From Parasponia andersonii (Eukaryota; Streptophyta; Magnoliopsida; Rosales; Cannabaceae): 64,000 nucleotides of DNA. The position numbers and the translations under genes are program-made. Shown here one piece after another: positions 1-11,821 of the stretch. Under the pieces are notes generated by a model, which worked only from the letters and a program-made list of their open reading frames with translations, made no database searches and was not told the origin of the DNA. Positions within the stretch are counted from its first letter, which is position 1. Every line of letters starts with the position of its first letter. The stretch spans positions 914,268 through 978,267 of the forward strand of contig JXTB01000094.1 in NCBI GenBank assembly GCA_002914805.1, read 5' to 3'.

Positions 1-45
<45 letters not shown>
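1..45. repeat. (AT)n microsatellite at an intron end
   Basis: Pure AT dinucleotide run at the left edge of the window. It runs directly into a TAG splice acceptor, so it is the 3' end of an intron of the ABC transporter gene. The true array length is cut by the window edge. Confidence 0.95.
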
Positions 46-46
<1 letters not shown>

Positions 47-47
<1 letters not shown>

Positions 48-2400
48 TTGGTGAAAGAGGTATTCAACTTTCACGAGGACAAAAGCAGAGAATAGCAATT
101 GCTAGAGCAATCATGAGAAAACCTCGAATCCTCCTCTTGGATGAGGCGACCAGTGCCTTGGATTCAGAATCAGAAAGAGTCGTTCAGGAAGCTATAGACA
201 AAGTTGCTGTAAGTAGAACTACCATAATTATTGCGCACCGCTTGTCAACCATAAAATACTCGAACACTATCGCAGTGGTGGAAAATGGCCAAGTTAAGGA
301 AATAGGGTCACACAATGAGTTGATACAAGAAGAAAATGGATTGTACAAGTCACTAGTTTGTCTGCAACAAATGGAAAAGGAGATAATCCCTTCTTCTCCA
401 TCAAAAATGGACTTAGACATAAGTACTTCAAATGTTGTTAACGTTGAAAAAGCACCGGATAGTCCCACTTTAGAACTAAGAAGTCATAGTTTCAAAGATT
501 CAATTAATACTTCTCGACCTTTATTTTGGAGGTTTTTAGATTTGAATAAGCCAAAGTGGAAGCAGGTAACCTTAGGGTGCTTAAGTTCAATTCTTTCTGG
601 TGCACTTATGCCTTTAAATTCAGTTGCTATGGGACTAATGATCTCAGTGTATTTCTCAACCAACCGGCATGAGATTAAGGAAAGAGTTAGGAATCAAGCA
701 TTATGGTTATTTGGTTTATCAGTGTGTTCGATCTTATTTAATGTATGCCAACACTATAGTTTTGCAGACGTGGGAGAGAATCTAACTAAGAGAATTCGGG
801 GGAGAATGCTTTCAAAAATACTTACTTTTGAAGTTGGCTGGTTTGATAAAGATGAGAATTCTAGCAGTGTCATTTGTTCTAGAATCACCAAAGATGCCAA
901 TATGGTATGTATATGACATGTATCTATTTACTCACCATTTAAAAAAAAATGATTAATTTTGGATTAACACTATATATAATTAGAAATGAGATGTTTGTTG
1001 TTTTCAATTTCCAGGTAAGCTCATTAATGGGTGACAAAATATCTTTTCTTGTACAAGCATTCTCAACGATCACCATATCATGGACAATAGGATTGGTCGT
1101 TGCATGGAGACTTGCCATCGTCTTAATAGTCGTCCAACCTTTTATCATTGCAAGCATTTACGCCAAACATTTCTTGCTTAAAAACATGTCTAAAGGAGCC
1201 AATAAAGCCCAAGATGAGAGCACAGAACTAGCTGCAGAAGCAGTATCCAACATTCAAACTGTTACTGCATTCTCTTCCCAAGGTCGAATCCTTAAAATGC
1301 TCGAAAAGGCCCAAGAAAACCAACGAAAAGAGAATATTTGTGAATCGTGGCTTGCCGGTATTGCCCTTGGTGTTTTCCTCAGTGTTAAGAGTGCTGAGTG
1401 GTGTCTGACCTATTGGTACAGTGGTAAACTTGTTTTCGAAGGCTATATTAGCCCAAGAGCAGCATTTCAGACTATCATTATCTTAATGGTTGCAAAGCGT
1501 GCCATTATAGATGTTGGTAGTTTAACCACTACTATTTTTAAGGGTTGTGATGCTTTTAGTTTGGTCTTTTCTATCTTAGATCGGGACACAAGAATTGAGC
1601 CAGAAAATCTAGAAGATTATAAGCCTGAAACGATTATAGGCCACATAGAACTCGATAATATCCATTTTGTGTATCCAACTAGACCTAATGTATTGATCTT
1701 TAAAGACTTCTCCATGGATATTGAAGGTGGAAAATCAACTGCTTTGGTGGGTAAAAGTGGGTCTGGTAAGTCCACGATAATAGCCTTGATTGAGCGATTC
1801 TATGACCCACTTAAAGGTGTAGTGAAGATAGATGGTCGTGATATAAGGTCATACCATCTTAGGTCATTGAGAAAATTCATTGCCGTTGTTAACCAAAAGC
1901 CAACTTTATTTGCTGGAACTATAGGAGACAACATTACGTATGGGTTAGATAATGTAACTGAATCAGAGATCATAGAGAGTGCAAAGGCATCGAATGTTCA
2001 TGATTTCATCATGAGGCAAGAGCACGGTTACAAAACATGGTGTGGAGACAAGGGATTGCAGCTCTCCGGTGGTCAAAAGCAACGGATTGCAATTGCACGT
2101 GCCATATTGAGAAACCCAGCAATATTGCTGTTAGATGAGGCGACAAGTGCACTTGATAGTCACTCAGAAAAGATGGTGCAAACAACATTAGAAGTGGTGA
2201 TGAAGGGGAGGACTAGCGTTGTTGTAGCGCACCGATTGTGCACTATACAAAATTGTGATCAGATTGTAGTGATGGATGAAGGGGTGATCATTGAAAAAGG
2301 GACGCACTATTCTTTAATGGCAAAAGGGACGCACTATTCTTTAATGGCCAAAGGTCCAGTGGGGGCTTACCACTCACTCATCAGTCTCCAATCTGTGTAG
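47..2400 (+). CDS. ABCB-family (MDR/P-glycoprotein) transporter, 3' part
   Basis: This is the C-terminal half of a full-size ABCB exporter, an ATP-driven plasma-membrane pump of the ABCB15-like plant group. Two exons are visible, 47-904 and 1015-2400. The first starts after a TAG acceptor and ends at a GTATGT donor; the second starts after TTCCAG; both junctions are phase 0. The order is: end of nucleotide-binding domain 1 (Walker [14 protein letters not shown]-loop AHRL), a linker, transmembrane domain 2 (hydrophobic segments from about 560 to 1560), then complete nucleotide-binding domain 2 with Walker [10 protein letters not shown] (about 1753), Q-loop, signature LSGGQKQR (about 2060), Walker B and AHRL. 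TMD1 and the start of NBD1 lie left of the window. Oddities: the NBD1 signature reads LSRGQ instead of LSGGQ, and 27 bp are duplicated in frame near the C-terminus. The frame is otherwise open, so the gene may work. Substrate cannot be inferred. Confidence 0.9.
2296..2349 (+). repeat. In-frame 27-bp tandem duplication in the ABCB gene
   Basis: Two adjacent 27-bp units (2296-2322, 2323-2349), identical by eye except for the last base, each encode KGTHYSLMA near the C-terminus, after NBD2. Relatives normally have one copy of this 'EKGTH..L' segment. The frame is kept and nine residues are added. Confidence 0.9.
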
Positions 2401-4074
2401 AATTCAAAAATTGTCTCCCTACGACGAGTCTATTAGTGTTGAAAAATGCTAAAAGTTAGATATGGTTTTTAGCATTGTACGTAATTTCTCTTTATTATTA
2501 CTTTATGGCGTTGGTTTATATTGCATGAAACAACAAATATTGATTTGTATTTTAGTTCAACCGTGGGTCACAAGTATAGTTAATTACTTTTATACTAACT
2601 CTTATGAATTGCAGTATTTCTTTATATGAACTAGCTAACCTGAACAAATTGGGAAAATATCAAAATGAATCTCAGAAAACAAAGATATATAATTATTGTT
2701 TACTATCATTTTAAATATCGTTCTTAACCCGTACATTATATGTAAGGAGCACAAATTGGTGAAACTTACAGGACTTAATTCTTCCAAAATAAAAGGATTA
2801 GAAACAAAGCCAATATTTGAATATTTGAGGTTAGCTCAATTTATCTAGATTATTGGAAAAATGTGTGTGAATACGTAGAAGCAGAGGGGTTAAAATTTTA
2901 GTTAAGTCAGTTTATGTATAAATTTTATAATAATTTATTCAAAAAAAAATAAGAAACAAAATATTTATTTCATGGTAAATATGTTTTACCATAATTACTC
3001 ATTGTACTATATGCTAACATCAATCAATAAAAATTCTCTTAATGATTCGAGGTGAATTTGACTACGCACATATTTCTACGATGATTAACGTTTCAATGTA
3101 TTGCTCGAGCCTTATTAATTTCAAGTAATAATCAATTACAAAATGATTATTAAAGTAAAATGTTGCCCCAAAACATCCCTCGTAGGTTGAGCATAATTTC
3201 AATTAACTAAGCTACCTTAATTGCAGAGAGTTAATTTATATGGCTAAAGTCTATATTTGTTAAATTGTTACATATGGATTAAATGTTACAAACTAAGGAA
3301 CATAGTTCGAACTATTATACTTGGTCGACAACCATATATATTGTCAGATTAACTACTTACATTACCTTCTTTATTTAAAACAATCTAGTTGATAAAGTTT
3401 ACATACACAGAACCTGAGATTATAGTCAATGGACTCAATTCACAAAGCAATGAAAATGTTACAAACTAAGGAAAATAAATAACTGAAACTCGCTTTTAGT
3501 TATCGTATGAGTCTTGCAATAAGATTATATGTCTTCCAAACTCCTTGCCTCAATGAACTTGAATGCTTGCATCCCGCAAAAGATTTCATCTCTTTTGCAA
3601 GCATTTCACTTGCACACGTCTTCTACTAACCTCACGGCTGTTCCTATTTTTCAATTATCGCATTAACAATTTGTATTAAGCTGGAACAGCTCTTACAAAC
3701 TATTAATTTGGGCTAGCTAGCTGACTCAGTATCGGAATTATTATAATTGATTTGGGGCAAAGCTTCTAGAATACAAATAATATTTATATTGAATATCACT
3801 ACCAACTACTACGCACATAAGTTCACTTTGAAATTTTACATTTAAGTTATAGGTGCATGTATATATATGTTTGGCGAGAATTGGTTTCAGTTACTATTTT
3901 GCTTTTTCAATGAAAACTACTCACTCATCTGTGCTGTTGGCACCCCTCGAAGATCTAAATCCTATGCTAAGCATTCTGAGAAGAGCTATTAGTTAATGGA
4001 AGAAAGAGAAAAAAAAAAAAAAACTGTAGCAATAATGGGAAATCACACCAAAAATAAGTGATTGAAATTTGTAA
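2401..4074. other. 3' flank of the ABCB gene, no gene seen
   Basis: AT-rich, stop-dense sequence between the ABCB stop codon and the gypsy insertion. Its first part is presumably the 3' UTR; an AATAAA-like motif lies near 3026. I recognise no coding region, RNA gene or repeat here. Confidence 0.6.
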
Positions 4075-4079
4075 GGTAA

Positions 4080-6616
4080 TGTAAAAACCCGGAATTTTTT
4101 AGGGTAATTTGGACATTTTACCAATTTTCTGGATAAAATATTGTGGGGACTAATTTGCAAAAGTTTTGTACAGAAGGACTAAATTACAAATTTTGGAGGA
4201 CTAGATTGATAGAGATTTGAAATTTTAGGGACTTATGTGCAATTTTTAAAAAATTGCACAGTCCTATAAGGTTGGGCCACGTGGCCCTGCTCAACCAATC
4301 CCCTCTCTTCTTCTCTCTCTCTCCCCGAAACTCTCTTTCTCTCTCCTCTCTCGGATCTCTCTCGGCTACACTACCGTAGGACTGCCGCCCAGCCACCGTC
4401 CGGGCCGCCCACCGACCGGCGTCGACTCGCTGAGCTGCCGCGCACCTCTGCCAGTCATCCGCAGCTGCCGCCGGCCACCAGATCACTGGAAAAAGCCATT
4501 GAAGCCGTTTTGACCCATTTCGGTTTTTCCGTCACCGACGACGATTCCGACCACTATTTGGCCTCAAACTGGTTCCGTTGGATTCGTAACGTCGCAAGGA
4601 TCATCAAAGTATATATATCTCAACTCCATTTTTTCCGAATTAAAAGTTACCATTTTTGGGCATTTCGAGTTTATGGTTGTTGTTCTCGATCCGGCCGTTG
4701 GATTGTGTTTTTTACTACATTTTTGGAATGTACTCGGATAATGGAGAAGTTTGATATATATATTGTGTGGTTTGGTAATCAGCACAAAAATCGATATCGG
4801 ACAGTCAAGATTTTGTCTCGTTTTGCATGCCACAGGTCCAGTGTGGACCCGAACCTGAATTGGACAAGTTATATGTCTAACCTAGCTATTTTGGGTACTA
4901 GAAATTCTGTGAAGAAGTCCGTTTATAGAATTGAAGCTTCGGTGAGAATGTTGATTTTTCGCACGAGGACGATCGAGGGCTTGGAATTGGTTCCCGATCC
5001 TCCGGGCGATCGTCAACGATACCTTAAAGACTCAATAGCATGGTGTCGCTATTTTGTTGAGGTAGGGGTTTAGTTATCTTCGTTTTATATCGTTTTTGAG
5101 TTAAAACTTATTTTCTGCAGCATATAAGAACAAGTATGTTTTTAATGATTTGAATTATATGTGACGGAATCTGGTTATATGATATATACTGTACTGCTCT
5201 GGGAGTTTACTGTGTGCAAGTTATTTTAGGTATATCAAAAATAGGGTCGTTATACAGCCCATTTTTCTATAAAACCCTATTATGCATGTTTTACTGAAAA
5301 ACCAGAGTACAGTAGTTTTTACACTTCAGTTCTGTATTGCACATGTCATAGGATCATACATGAGCACCGTGTTAGCATCGTGGGTTTTACAGTGTGGCGC
5401 TGTATGCCCCACCGTCAGTGAAAGTCTGTAAACTCGCGCGAGGTCTTGTTACTTCTGATTACCTCCCCATTTGGCAGGTGTAGGTAATTCAGTTACCCCT
5501 CCAGGTTTGGTAGGCGACACATGGGTGTCCCCTCCGAGTATGGGCTCAGGTATCAGGCAGGCTGTTAGGTACACTTAGTGCCATCATCCTGGGTTTCCAC
5601 AGATGAGAGGATGTGAGCTCATGAGTATAGGTTGATTTGTATCATGTGCATATGGATTGATGGTTTTGATTACACTGTTTTATATATATATTGGCTCCCG
5701 GTTTAGATTATATATATATATATATATATGTGAGTGTATGTTTTGGATTTGAACTAACCATACAGGAGATTCCTATCACTGAACTGTTTTTCCCTAAGGT
5801 AACTATTTTCCTACTGGGCATTATATGCTCACCCCCTACCTTCCTCTCAGGTGGTGTCCAGTGCGATCTTGATGATCAAGAGGAGTAAGAGATCATCAAA
5901 AACACCAACCATGAGCTACTCCCAAAACTGGTCAACGACCAATTTTTCATGCGTGTGAAAATGGGCCAATGGGCCTTATCACATATGTGGCAGATCACAT
6001 GTTTGACCCAATGAGTTTGCCAAAGTGTCCAAATGAGTGTGAAACTATAGGCCTCATTCATATTAAAATGTGTTGTCCATCCCATTATAGCCCATTTAGT
6101 AACATAATGCACAAGTCAATTAGACAAACAAATATAGTTTTCTTTTACATGCTTTAATTAATATATAGTGAGTTATTAGTGATTATACTATAATCCATAC
6201 AAAATATTCCAATATTCTCCCACTTAAATAGTATCAGTTCGCCTCTTGGTAATGTTAGGAGTTTGTTGTCGTACTCTTTGGACTATTTGGATTTTGTGTT
6301 AGCATTGAACCAAGATTACTGCTTTCTATTTTGTCTGCAAACTTATGTATGCCATTCTGGTGTTTGACTTCTGTTGTGGATGATGATGATACTGGGTTTT
6401 GTATTTAATTTCATGTTTTTAACTAATTGTTCAATCTATGTTTGATGGTGTATACGAACTGTGGGAGTAATTCATGGGATGGAATTCCGATTATTTTATT
6501 TAAATGGACTGTTTTTATAAAAACTAGAACTTTTGACATTTTTAAAATAAATCAAGGAATTTCCCACCTTTGTGAAATTCCCCTTCTGCCACTAGCCCGG
6601 GTTTTGGGTCGTGACA
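4080..6616 (+). repeat. 5' LTR of the Tekay-type element
   Basis: It begins TGTAAAAACCC and ends GTGACA, matching the copy at 14034-16259 along nearly its whole length. It contains a polypyrimidine block (about 4300-4355), a GC-rich stretch, and short AT tracts near 5680-5730. It is about 310 bp longer than the 3' LTR, mostly because of an insert at about 5898-6236. Open frames inside it are not genes: matching frames recur in the other LTR only because the two are copies. Confidence 0.95.
5898..6236. mobile_element. About 340-bp insert inside the 5' LTR, unclassified
   Basis: The two LTRs align up to about 5897 (after AAGAGGAGTAAGA...CATC) and again from GTTCGCCTC at 6237. The sequence between is absent from the 3' LTR, where only about ten bases occupy the spot. 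I see no clear terminal repeats or target duplication and cannot classify it. It must postdate insertion of the retroelement. Confidence 0.7.
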
Positions 6617-6624
6617 GAAATTTT

Positions 6625-6636
6625 TGGTATCAGAGC
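6625..6636 (+). other. Primer binding site (initiator Met-tRNA type)
   Basis: TGGTATCAGAGC lies eight bases after the end of the 5' LTR. It is complementary to the 3' end of plant initiator methionine tRNA, the usual primer of Tekay and most plant Ty1 and Ty3 elements. Confidence 0.92.
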
Positions 6637-6750
6637 TTTGAGTTCAACAGCTCGGACGTATCACCATTAAACTAGATTGAAGTTGATTTTTATGATAAGC
6701 ATACATTATTATCGCACTAACAGTTTGGCAAATTGTTTCAGATTTTAAGG

Positions 6751-7910
6751 ATGCCTTCTAGAAGAGTTCCGAGGCACCAGCCGGATGCCGAACCTCCTTG
6801 TCCGGATTTCACTCATCTGATCAAGGCAATGCAGGAAGCATTCGTCCAGATGAGTAATCCAGACTATCAGCCTCCAGCTCCGAGGGAACGTCAGTTGGAT
6901 CAGGCTGATAACCTTCAACGGTTCATGCGTCTCCAACCAGGGCACTTTGATGGTAGACCAGAAGCTCTCATGGCAATTGCTTGGTTGTGTGAGATAGTTT
7001 GGCACTTTTGAGCCCTTGGTACTCCTGTTGAGTTTTGGGTTGTGTTTGTTGTTACCCGTTTGACAGGGAGTGCCATTCATTGGTAGGAAACAGTGGAACA
7101 GATGCAAGATGTAGTAGGCTTGACTTGGGAAGACTTTGAACGGATTTTCAAGGCCCAGTATGCCAATGAGGATCAACAGGATGAAGTTGTGAACAGATTT
7201 GAGACATTGACCCAAGGTAACAGAACGGTGAATGAATACTTGATAGAGTTCACTGAGTTGGCAAGTATTGCTCTCGGACCAGGTACGAGTGAGAAGTACC
7301 GAGTTGCTAAGTTCAGGAGTCGTCTGAATCGGAATATTTTCAACAGGATCGACACTCAGACTTTTCATACTCTTCTTGAGATTGCAGTGGCTGCCCAGCG
7401 GGTAGAGGCCATCGAAGAAAGTTTGGATTCCAGGAGGAACCAATGGAGAGGAAATGACAGAAAAGCCACCAGAAGGAACCAGGGGCAGTGGTCAGCCCAG
7501 GGTACTCTGAGTAGTGACAGCTCAAACAATAGTGGTTCTTCTGGGGGTAGCAGAGGTAGTAGTATGGAGGATATTTTGTTTGTGGCCAGCAGGGTCATCA
7601 GAAGAACGAGTGTCCTAACTGTCTGCAGAAATCTCCTCTTTCTCAGGGAGGACCGCAGAGGAGCCAGTCAGGTTCTGCTTCTTATCAGAGCACTCAGACA
7701 AGGCCGCAACTGTCACAGGGTGCTTCACAGGCTTTTACTTCCCCTCAACCTTATCAGCATCAGTACCGCCCTCAGGGTTTCACTCAAAACTTTTAGACTC
7801 CTCAGGTTTCAGGGAGTCAGGGTGCGCGTGGATATGGCAGTAGTGGTCCAAGATCTAGCAGCAGCCATCCTGGCCAGGGAAGAGGCAACAAAGGGAAAGG
7901 AAAGATGACT
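6751..7910 (+). pseudogene. gag region of the Tekay-type element (fossil)
   Basis: Starts near an ATG at 6751. Phrases such as FMRLQPGHFDG and LTWEDFERIFKAQY are typical of plant chromovirus retrotransposon Gag (Retrotrans_gag family). A Ser/Gly/Gln-rich stretch follows at about 7500-7870. Broken; treated as a fossil of the 4080-16259 element. Confidence 0.85.
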
Positions 7911-9223
7911 GGCCAAGTCTATGCTTTTACTGGGGCAGACGACACTCAGGATTGCATTAGCCGAGGTGTTGTTGACGGTATGATCCTTCTTTCACACTCT
8001 TAGGCACATGTTTTGTTAGATACTGGTACATCCCATTCATTCATATCCTTATTGTTTGCTCAACTGTTGGGGTTGAAATTTTCTGATTTGGATTATGTAT
8101 TGTCGTTGGGTACACCTTTGGGAGGAATGGCCGATGTGTTTAGTATGTGTAAGTCTTGTCGGGTTGTGATTAGTGATAGAAAGCTTCTTGCTGATTTGAT
8201 TGTGTTGCCGATGGGACAGTATGACGTGATACTCTGTATGGATTGGTTGTCGAAGTATCAAGCCGTTGTAGACTGTCATAAGATGCGGGTGACTCTTTTT
8301 CCTAGTGATGGATATCCTATTGTCTATTAGGCTAGGATGAGTCCGTTGAAGCCTAGTCCTGTTCTGAAAGCATGCACAGGTGGAAGGAAGAAATTTGAGT
8401 GTTATGGGAACTTGTTTGCCATGGATGGTAAGGTGAGGACAGACGATCAAGACCTATGGATTCCGGTGGTGTGTGAGTATTCGGAGATGTTTCCTGAAGA
8501 CTTACCGGGGTTACCACCTCATAGGGAGATCGAGTTCTGTATTGAACTAATTCCTGAGGCTCAGCCAGTTTCTATTCCAGCCTATCGCATAGCACCTGCT
8601 GAGATGGAAGAATTAAGAGAACAGTTGGACAATCTGCTTTCTAAGGGCTTTATTTGTAGTAGCACTTCTCCTTGGGGTGCTCCTATTTTGTTTACGAAGA
8701 AAGCTGATGGTTCATTGAGACTTTATGTGGATTACCGGAAGTTGAACCAGTTGACAGTGAAGAACAAGTATCCTTTGCCAAGGATAGATGAGTTGTTTGA
8801 TCAACTCGGTGGTTCAAGATTCTTCTCCAAGATCGATTTGAGATCTGGTTATCATCAGTTGAAGATAAGAAAGGATGATATATTGAAGACAGTATTCAGA
8901 ACCCGATATGGTCACTTTGAGTTTCTGGTGATGCCATTTAATTTAACGAATGCATCTGTAGCCTTTATGGATCTCATCAATCGGATTTTCAGGCCATTTT
9001 TGCATCGTTTTGTGGTTGTGTTCATTGACGATATCCTGGTGTATTCCAAGACTCGAGAAGAACATGCCGAACATCTCGGGATAGTACTCAAGACCTTAAG
9101 AGATCATCAGTTGTACGCCAAGAAATCGAAGTGTGACTTTTGGATGTCAGAAGTGAAGTTCTTGGGCCATGTGATTTCTCACGGAGGTATTTCAGTCGAT
9201 CTCGCTAAGATCGAAGCTGTTCT
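7911..9223 (+). pseudogene. Protease and reverse transcriptase region of the Tekay-type element (fossil)
   Basis: A retroviral-type aspartic protease motif, DTGTSHSFIS, lies near 8019. Reverse transcriptase follows, with [20 protein letters not shown] and the catalytic [10 protein letters not shown] (about 9023-9052). The domain runs up to the nested solo LTR at 9224 and resumes at 11822. Broken fossil. Confidence 0.9.
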
Positions 9224-9806
9224 TGTAACACTCCCCCATCCCACACATGTACGTAAGGGTATTTGTATAAATATTTAGTGAGATCGGGAGACACTACTCG
9301 ACTTAGAACTGATAAAATCGGGGAAAATTAAAACTTTTTAGAAGGAAAAAGGAAATTTCCACTCATAATTATACATACTCTAATGTATACATATATACAC
9401 CCTCGGTAAGTGGGCCTCTCATGAAAGTTACATAATGTACACACACAAAATAGGTACAAAATCGTCTATCAGAAAACCACAGCGTCAAAATGCTCATATA
9501 CACAAGCCGCGGTCAGAAAGTCAGCGCTCCTCCTCTAACTCACATATCATCCGTACCTTCTGCAATGTAAGAATATTAATGAGTATAAAAATCAGTAAGT
9601 AACGTATGCAGATACAGAGTACATATAACATGAAACAAATGGTCATATGGTTGGGATCCCTATGTATATTGTATTACCCGACAAGACCATGAATTGCATA
9701 CTGAGCTACTCAGAGAGCGTCTAACATATCATGAGCTATATAGAGGTCTTGAGCCCCAAAAATCCCCTCTGTGTACAGCAGAGGTCCACCCCATACCGCC
9801 GTCAGA

Positions 9807-9921
9807 GTGTTCCCGAAGGAACCATAGTGTCCCCGAAAGGACCAGAGTATTCCCAAAGGAACCAAAGTGTCCCCGAAAGGACTAGAGTATTCCCGAAAGA
9901 ACCAAAGTGTCCCCGAAGAAA
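9807..9921 (-). repeat. ~20-bp tandem repeats inside the solo LTR
   Basis: About five to six units alternate between two variants, GTGTCCCCGAAAGGACC and GTATTCCCGAAAGAACC, giving a 20-bp unit and a 40-bp super-unit. Position within the LTR suggests expanded U3 or leader repeats; function unknown. Confidence 0.85.
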
Positions 9922-10556
9922 CCATATCACATATTTAGGCACTGGCCCGCCACACCCTATTCACCAATACTCGTCGGGCAATACAAATACACCACACGTT
10001 AATGTCTCATGCAAGACTAACTAACAGATGCGTACATACACATATCCAAATATTTTACATTCACAGTAAATAAAGAATTTCTTACATTACAGATGTAACG
10101 TTACTTACCTTATGTCTGACAGAAAAGATAGTGAAAAGGGTCAATATCTTCAGTGATAAGGTGTGTGGAAGACCTGATATCAATTTTATTACTAGAATGA
10201 TTACTATAATGTAAAATGCTTAAAGAAAAGCAACCACAAGCATAAATCACAACTTTCACAAAATCAAGAAATCTAATCACAAAATCAACCGAAATGGCAC
10301 ATACTTTCATAAAAACTAGTCCATTTGCTTCTAAATAGTACCATTTGGTTTTAAAAATATTTGGACAGCACCTCCCTTATTTTTAGGACATTTCCAAATG
10401 ATTAAAATCATGGTTTAAGATCTGCAATAACAATTCATAAGCCAATTCCCACATATACACCTCAAAGAGGATCATTTATAACAACCTAGGTGCACTTGAA
10501 TTCTTTTCGGTTTAAACAAATTTTAAAACCACTTTTATACTTGTATATCATCATAA

Positions 10557-10819
10557 NNNNNNNNNNNNNNNNNNNNNNNNNNNNNNNNNNNNNNNNNNNN
10601 NNNNNNNNNNNNNNNNNNNNNNNNNNNNNNNNNNNNNNNNNNNNNNNNNNNNNNNNNNNNNNNNNNNNNNNNNNNNNNNNNNNNNNNNNNNNNNNNNNNN
10701 NNNNNNNNNNNNNNNNNNNNNNNNNNNNNNNNNNNNNNNNNNNNNNNNNNNNNNNNNNNNNNNNNNNNNNNNNNNNNNNNNNNNNNNNNNNNNNNNNNNN
10801 NNNNNNNNNNNNNNNNNNN
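10557..10819. other. Assembly gap (263 N)
   Basis: A run of N inside the nested solo LTR. Open frames drawn across it are meaningless. Confidence 1.
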
Positions 10820-11821
10820 CTTGCTTTCTTGAGCTCCAAATTGAGTTCTACTACTTGGAAACTCTTGGAAATGGTTAATAGGAGCTGAGAGAAGTCTAAA
10901 AATGAGTGGGAGAGTTTCAGGTCGTGGCTGGAGAGAAAGTAGAAGAAAGTGACCAGATTTGGTCCAAAAGTGATACTTAATTACTAAGAAATGGCATAAC
11001 TTAAGTTCTAAGGGGTATTTTGAGAATTTTGCACCTTACTTTCCATGTGTCCAGCTCTAAAACATCCTTAGCATACTCACCACGTTGCTGGTCCATCCTA
11101 TACACCCAAGTGTAGACCAAAATGGTGAAACCTAGCTTAAGAGGTGAAAACTAGTCATACTTTGACCTATAATTCCATATAGCCAATCTTATTGTAATCT
11201 AGTGAAACTTAGCCCCATAACCAATCATTAAACATAAAAATAAATCAATTAGACTCCAATTAATAATGCAAATAAAGTATCAATACCTAATTATTAGAGT
11301 ACACAAAGATGACATTACGTGATTAAACTTAATCTAAGCTAGCTTAGTGTAATTAAATACAGTTCAGTACAGTAACTGCCACCTCGTGTTTACCTGAAAC
11401 CAATATTTTGGAAAATGCTAGAAATGATTTCTATACATTAAATAAAAGCTATTTGAAGTTTTAAATGCACAGTCAATTTGGCTCCGAAAAGCATGAAAAA
11501 TGCATTTTACCGAAAAACTACTATTTGACCAAGTTATCAACAGATATGATTTTAATGCATGTTCGTATACTATTACTATTCATAAATGTATTCTTTGTCC
11601 CTTTCACACACTAGGCTCTCTCTCTCTCTGAGGGTACTGAGCCTTTACACTGCATGAAAGCCCTTCCACAAATATTTATACAATAATACAGATCATTTAA
11701 CAATCAGAATGAGTAATTTACCATGAACGTGATACTAGTTGCTTGATATGTCTATTATGCAATATGAATATGTTTATTATTGGCTTATTATGTATGTGAG
11801 AATCTTGGGCATCACAGTTCT

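Larger units (their letters stand above)
9224..11816 (-). mobile_element. Solo LTR, minus orientation, nested in Tekay pol
   Basis: It begins TGTAACACTCCCCC and ends GGGCATCACA, so on the minus strand it runs TGTGATGCCC...GTGTTACA. The 5-bp target duplication GTTCT lies at 9219-9223 and 11817-11821, and pol of the host element resumes directly after it. No coding domains are visible, so it is most likely a solo LTR of a second, long-LTR gypsy family. The minus-strand sequence resembles Tekay-like LTRs: a GGCGGGCCAGTGCC block and a 3' region ending in a short conserved tail. It holds a 263-N gap (10557-10819), so hidden internal sequence cannot be excluded. It is younger than the element at 4080-16259. 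Confidence 0.9.

Noticed and set aside
4510-5073. 187-codon open frame, with a similar one at 14468
   Set aside because: Both lie at the same place in the two LTRs of one retroelement and show no protein family features; they resemble each other only because the LTRs are copies.
10486-10888. Open frames on both strands across the gap
   Set aside because: They are mostly N and have no meaning.
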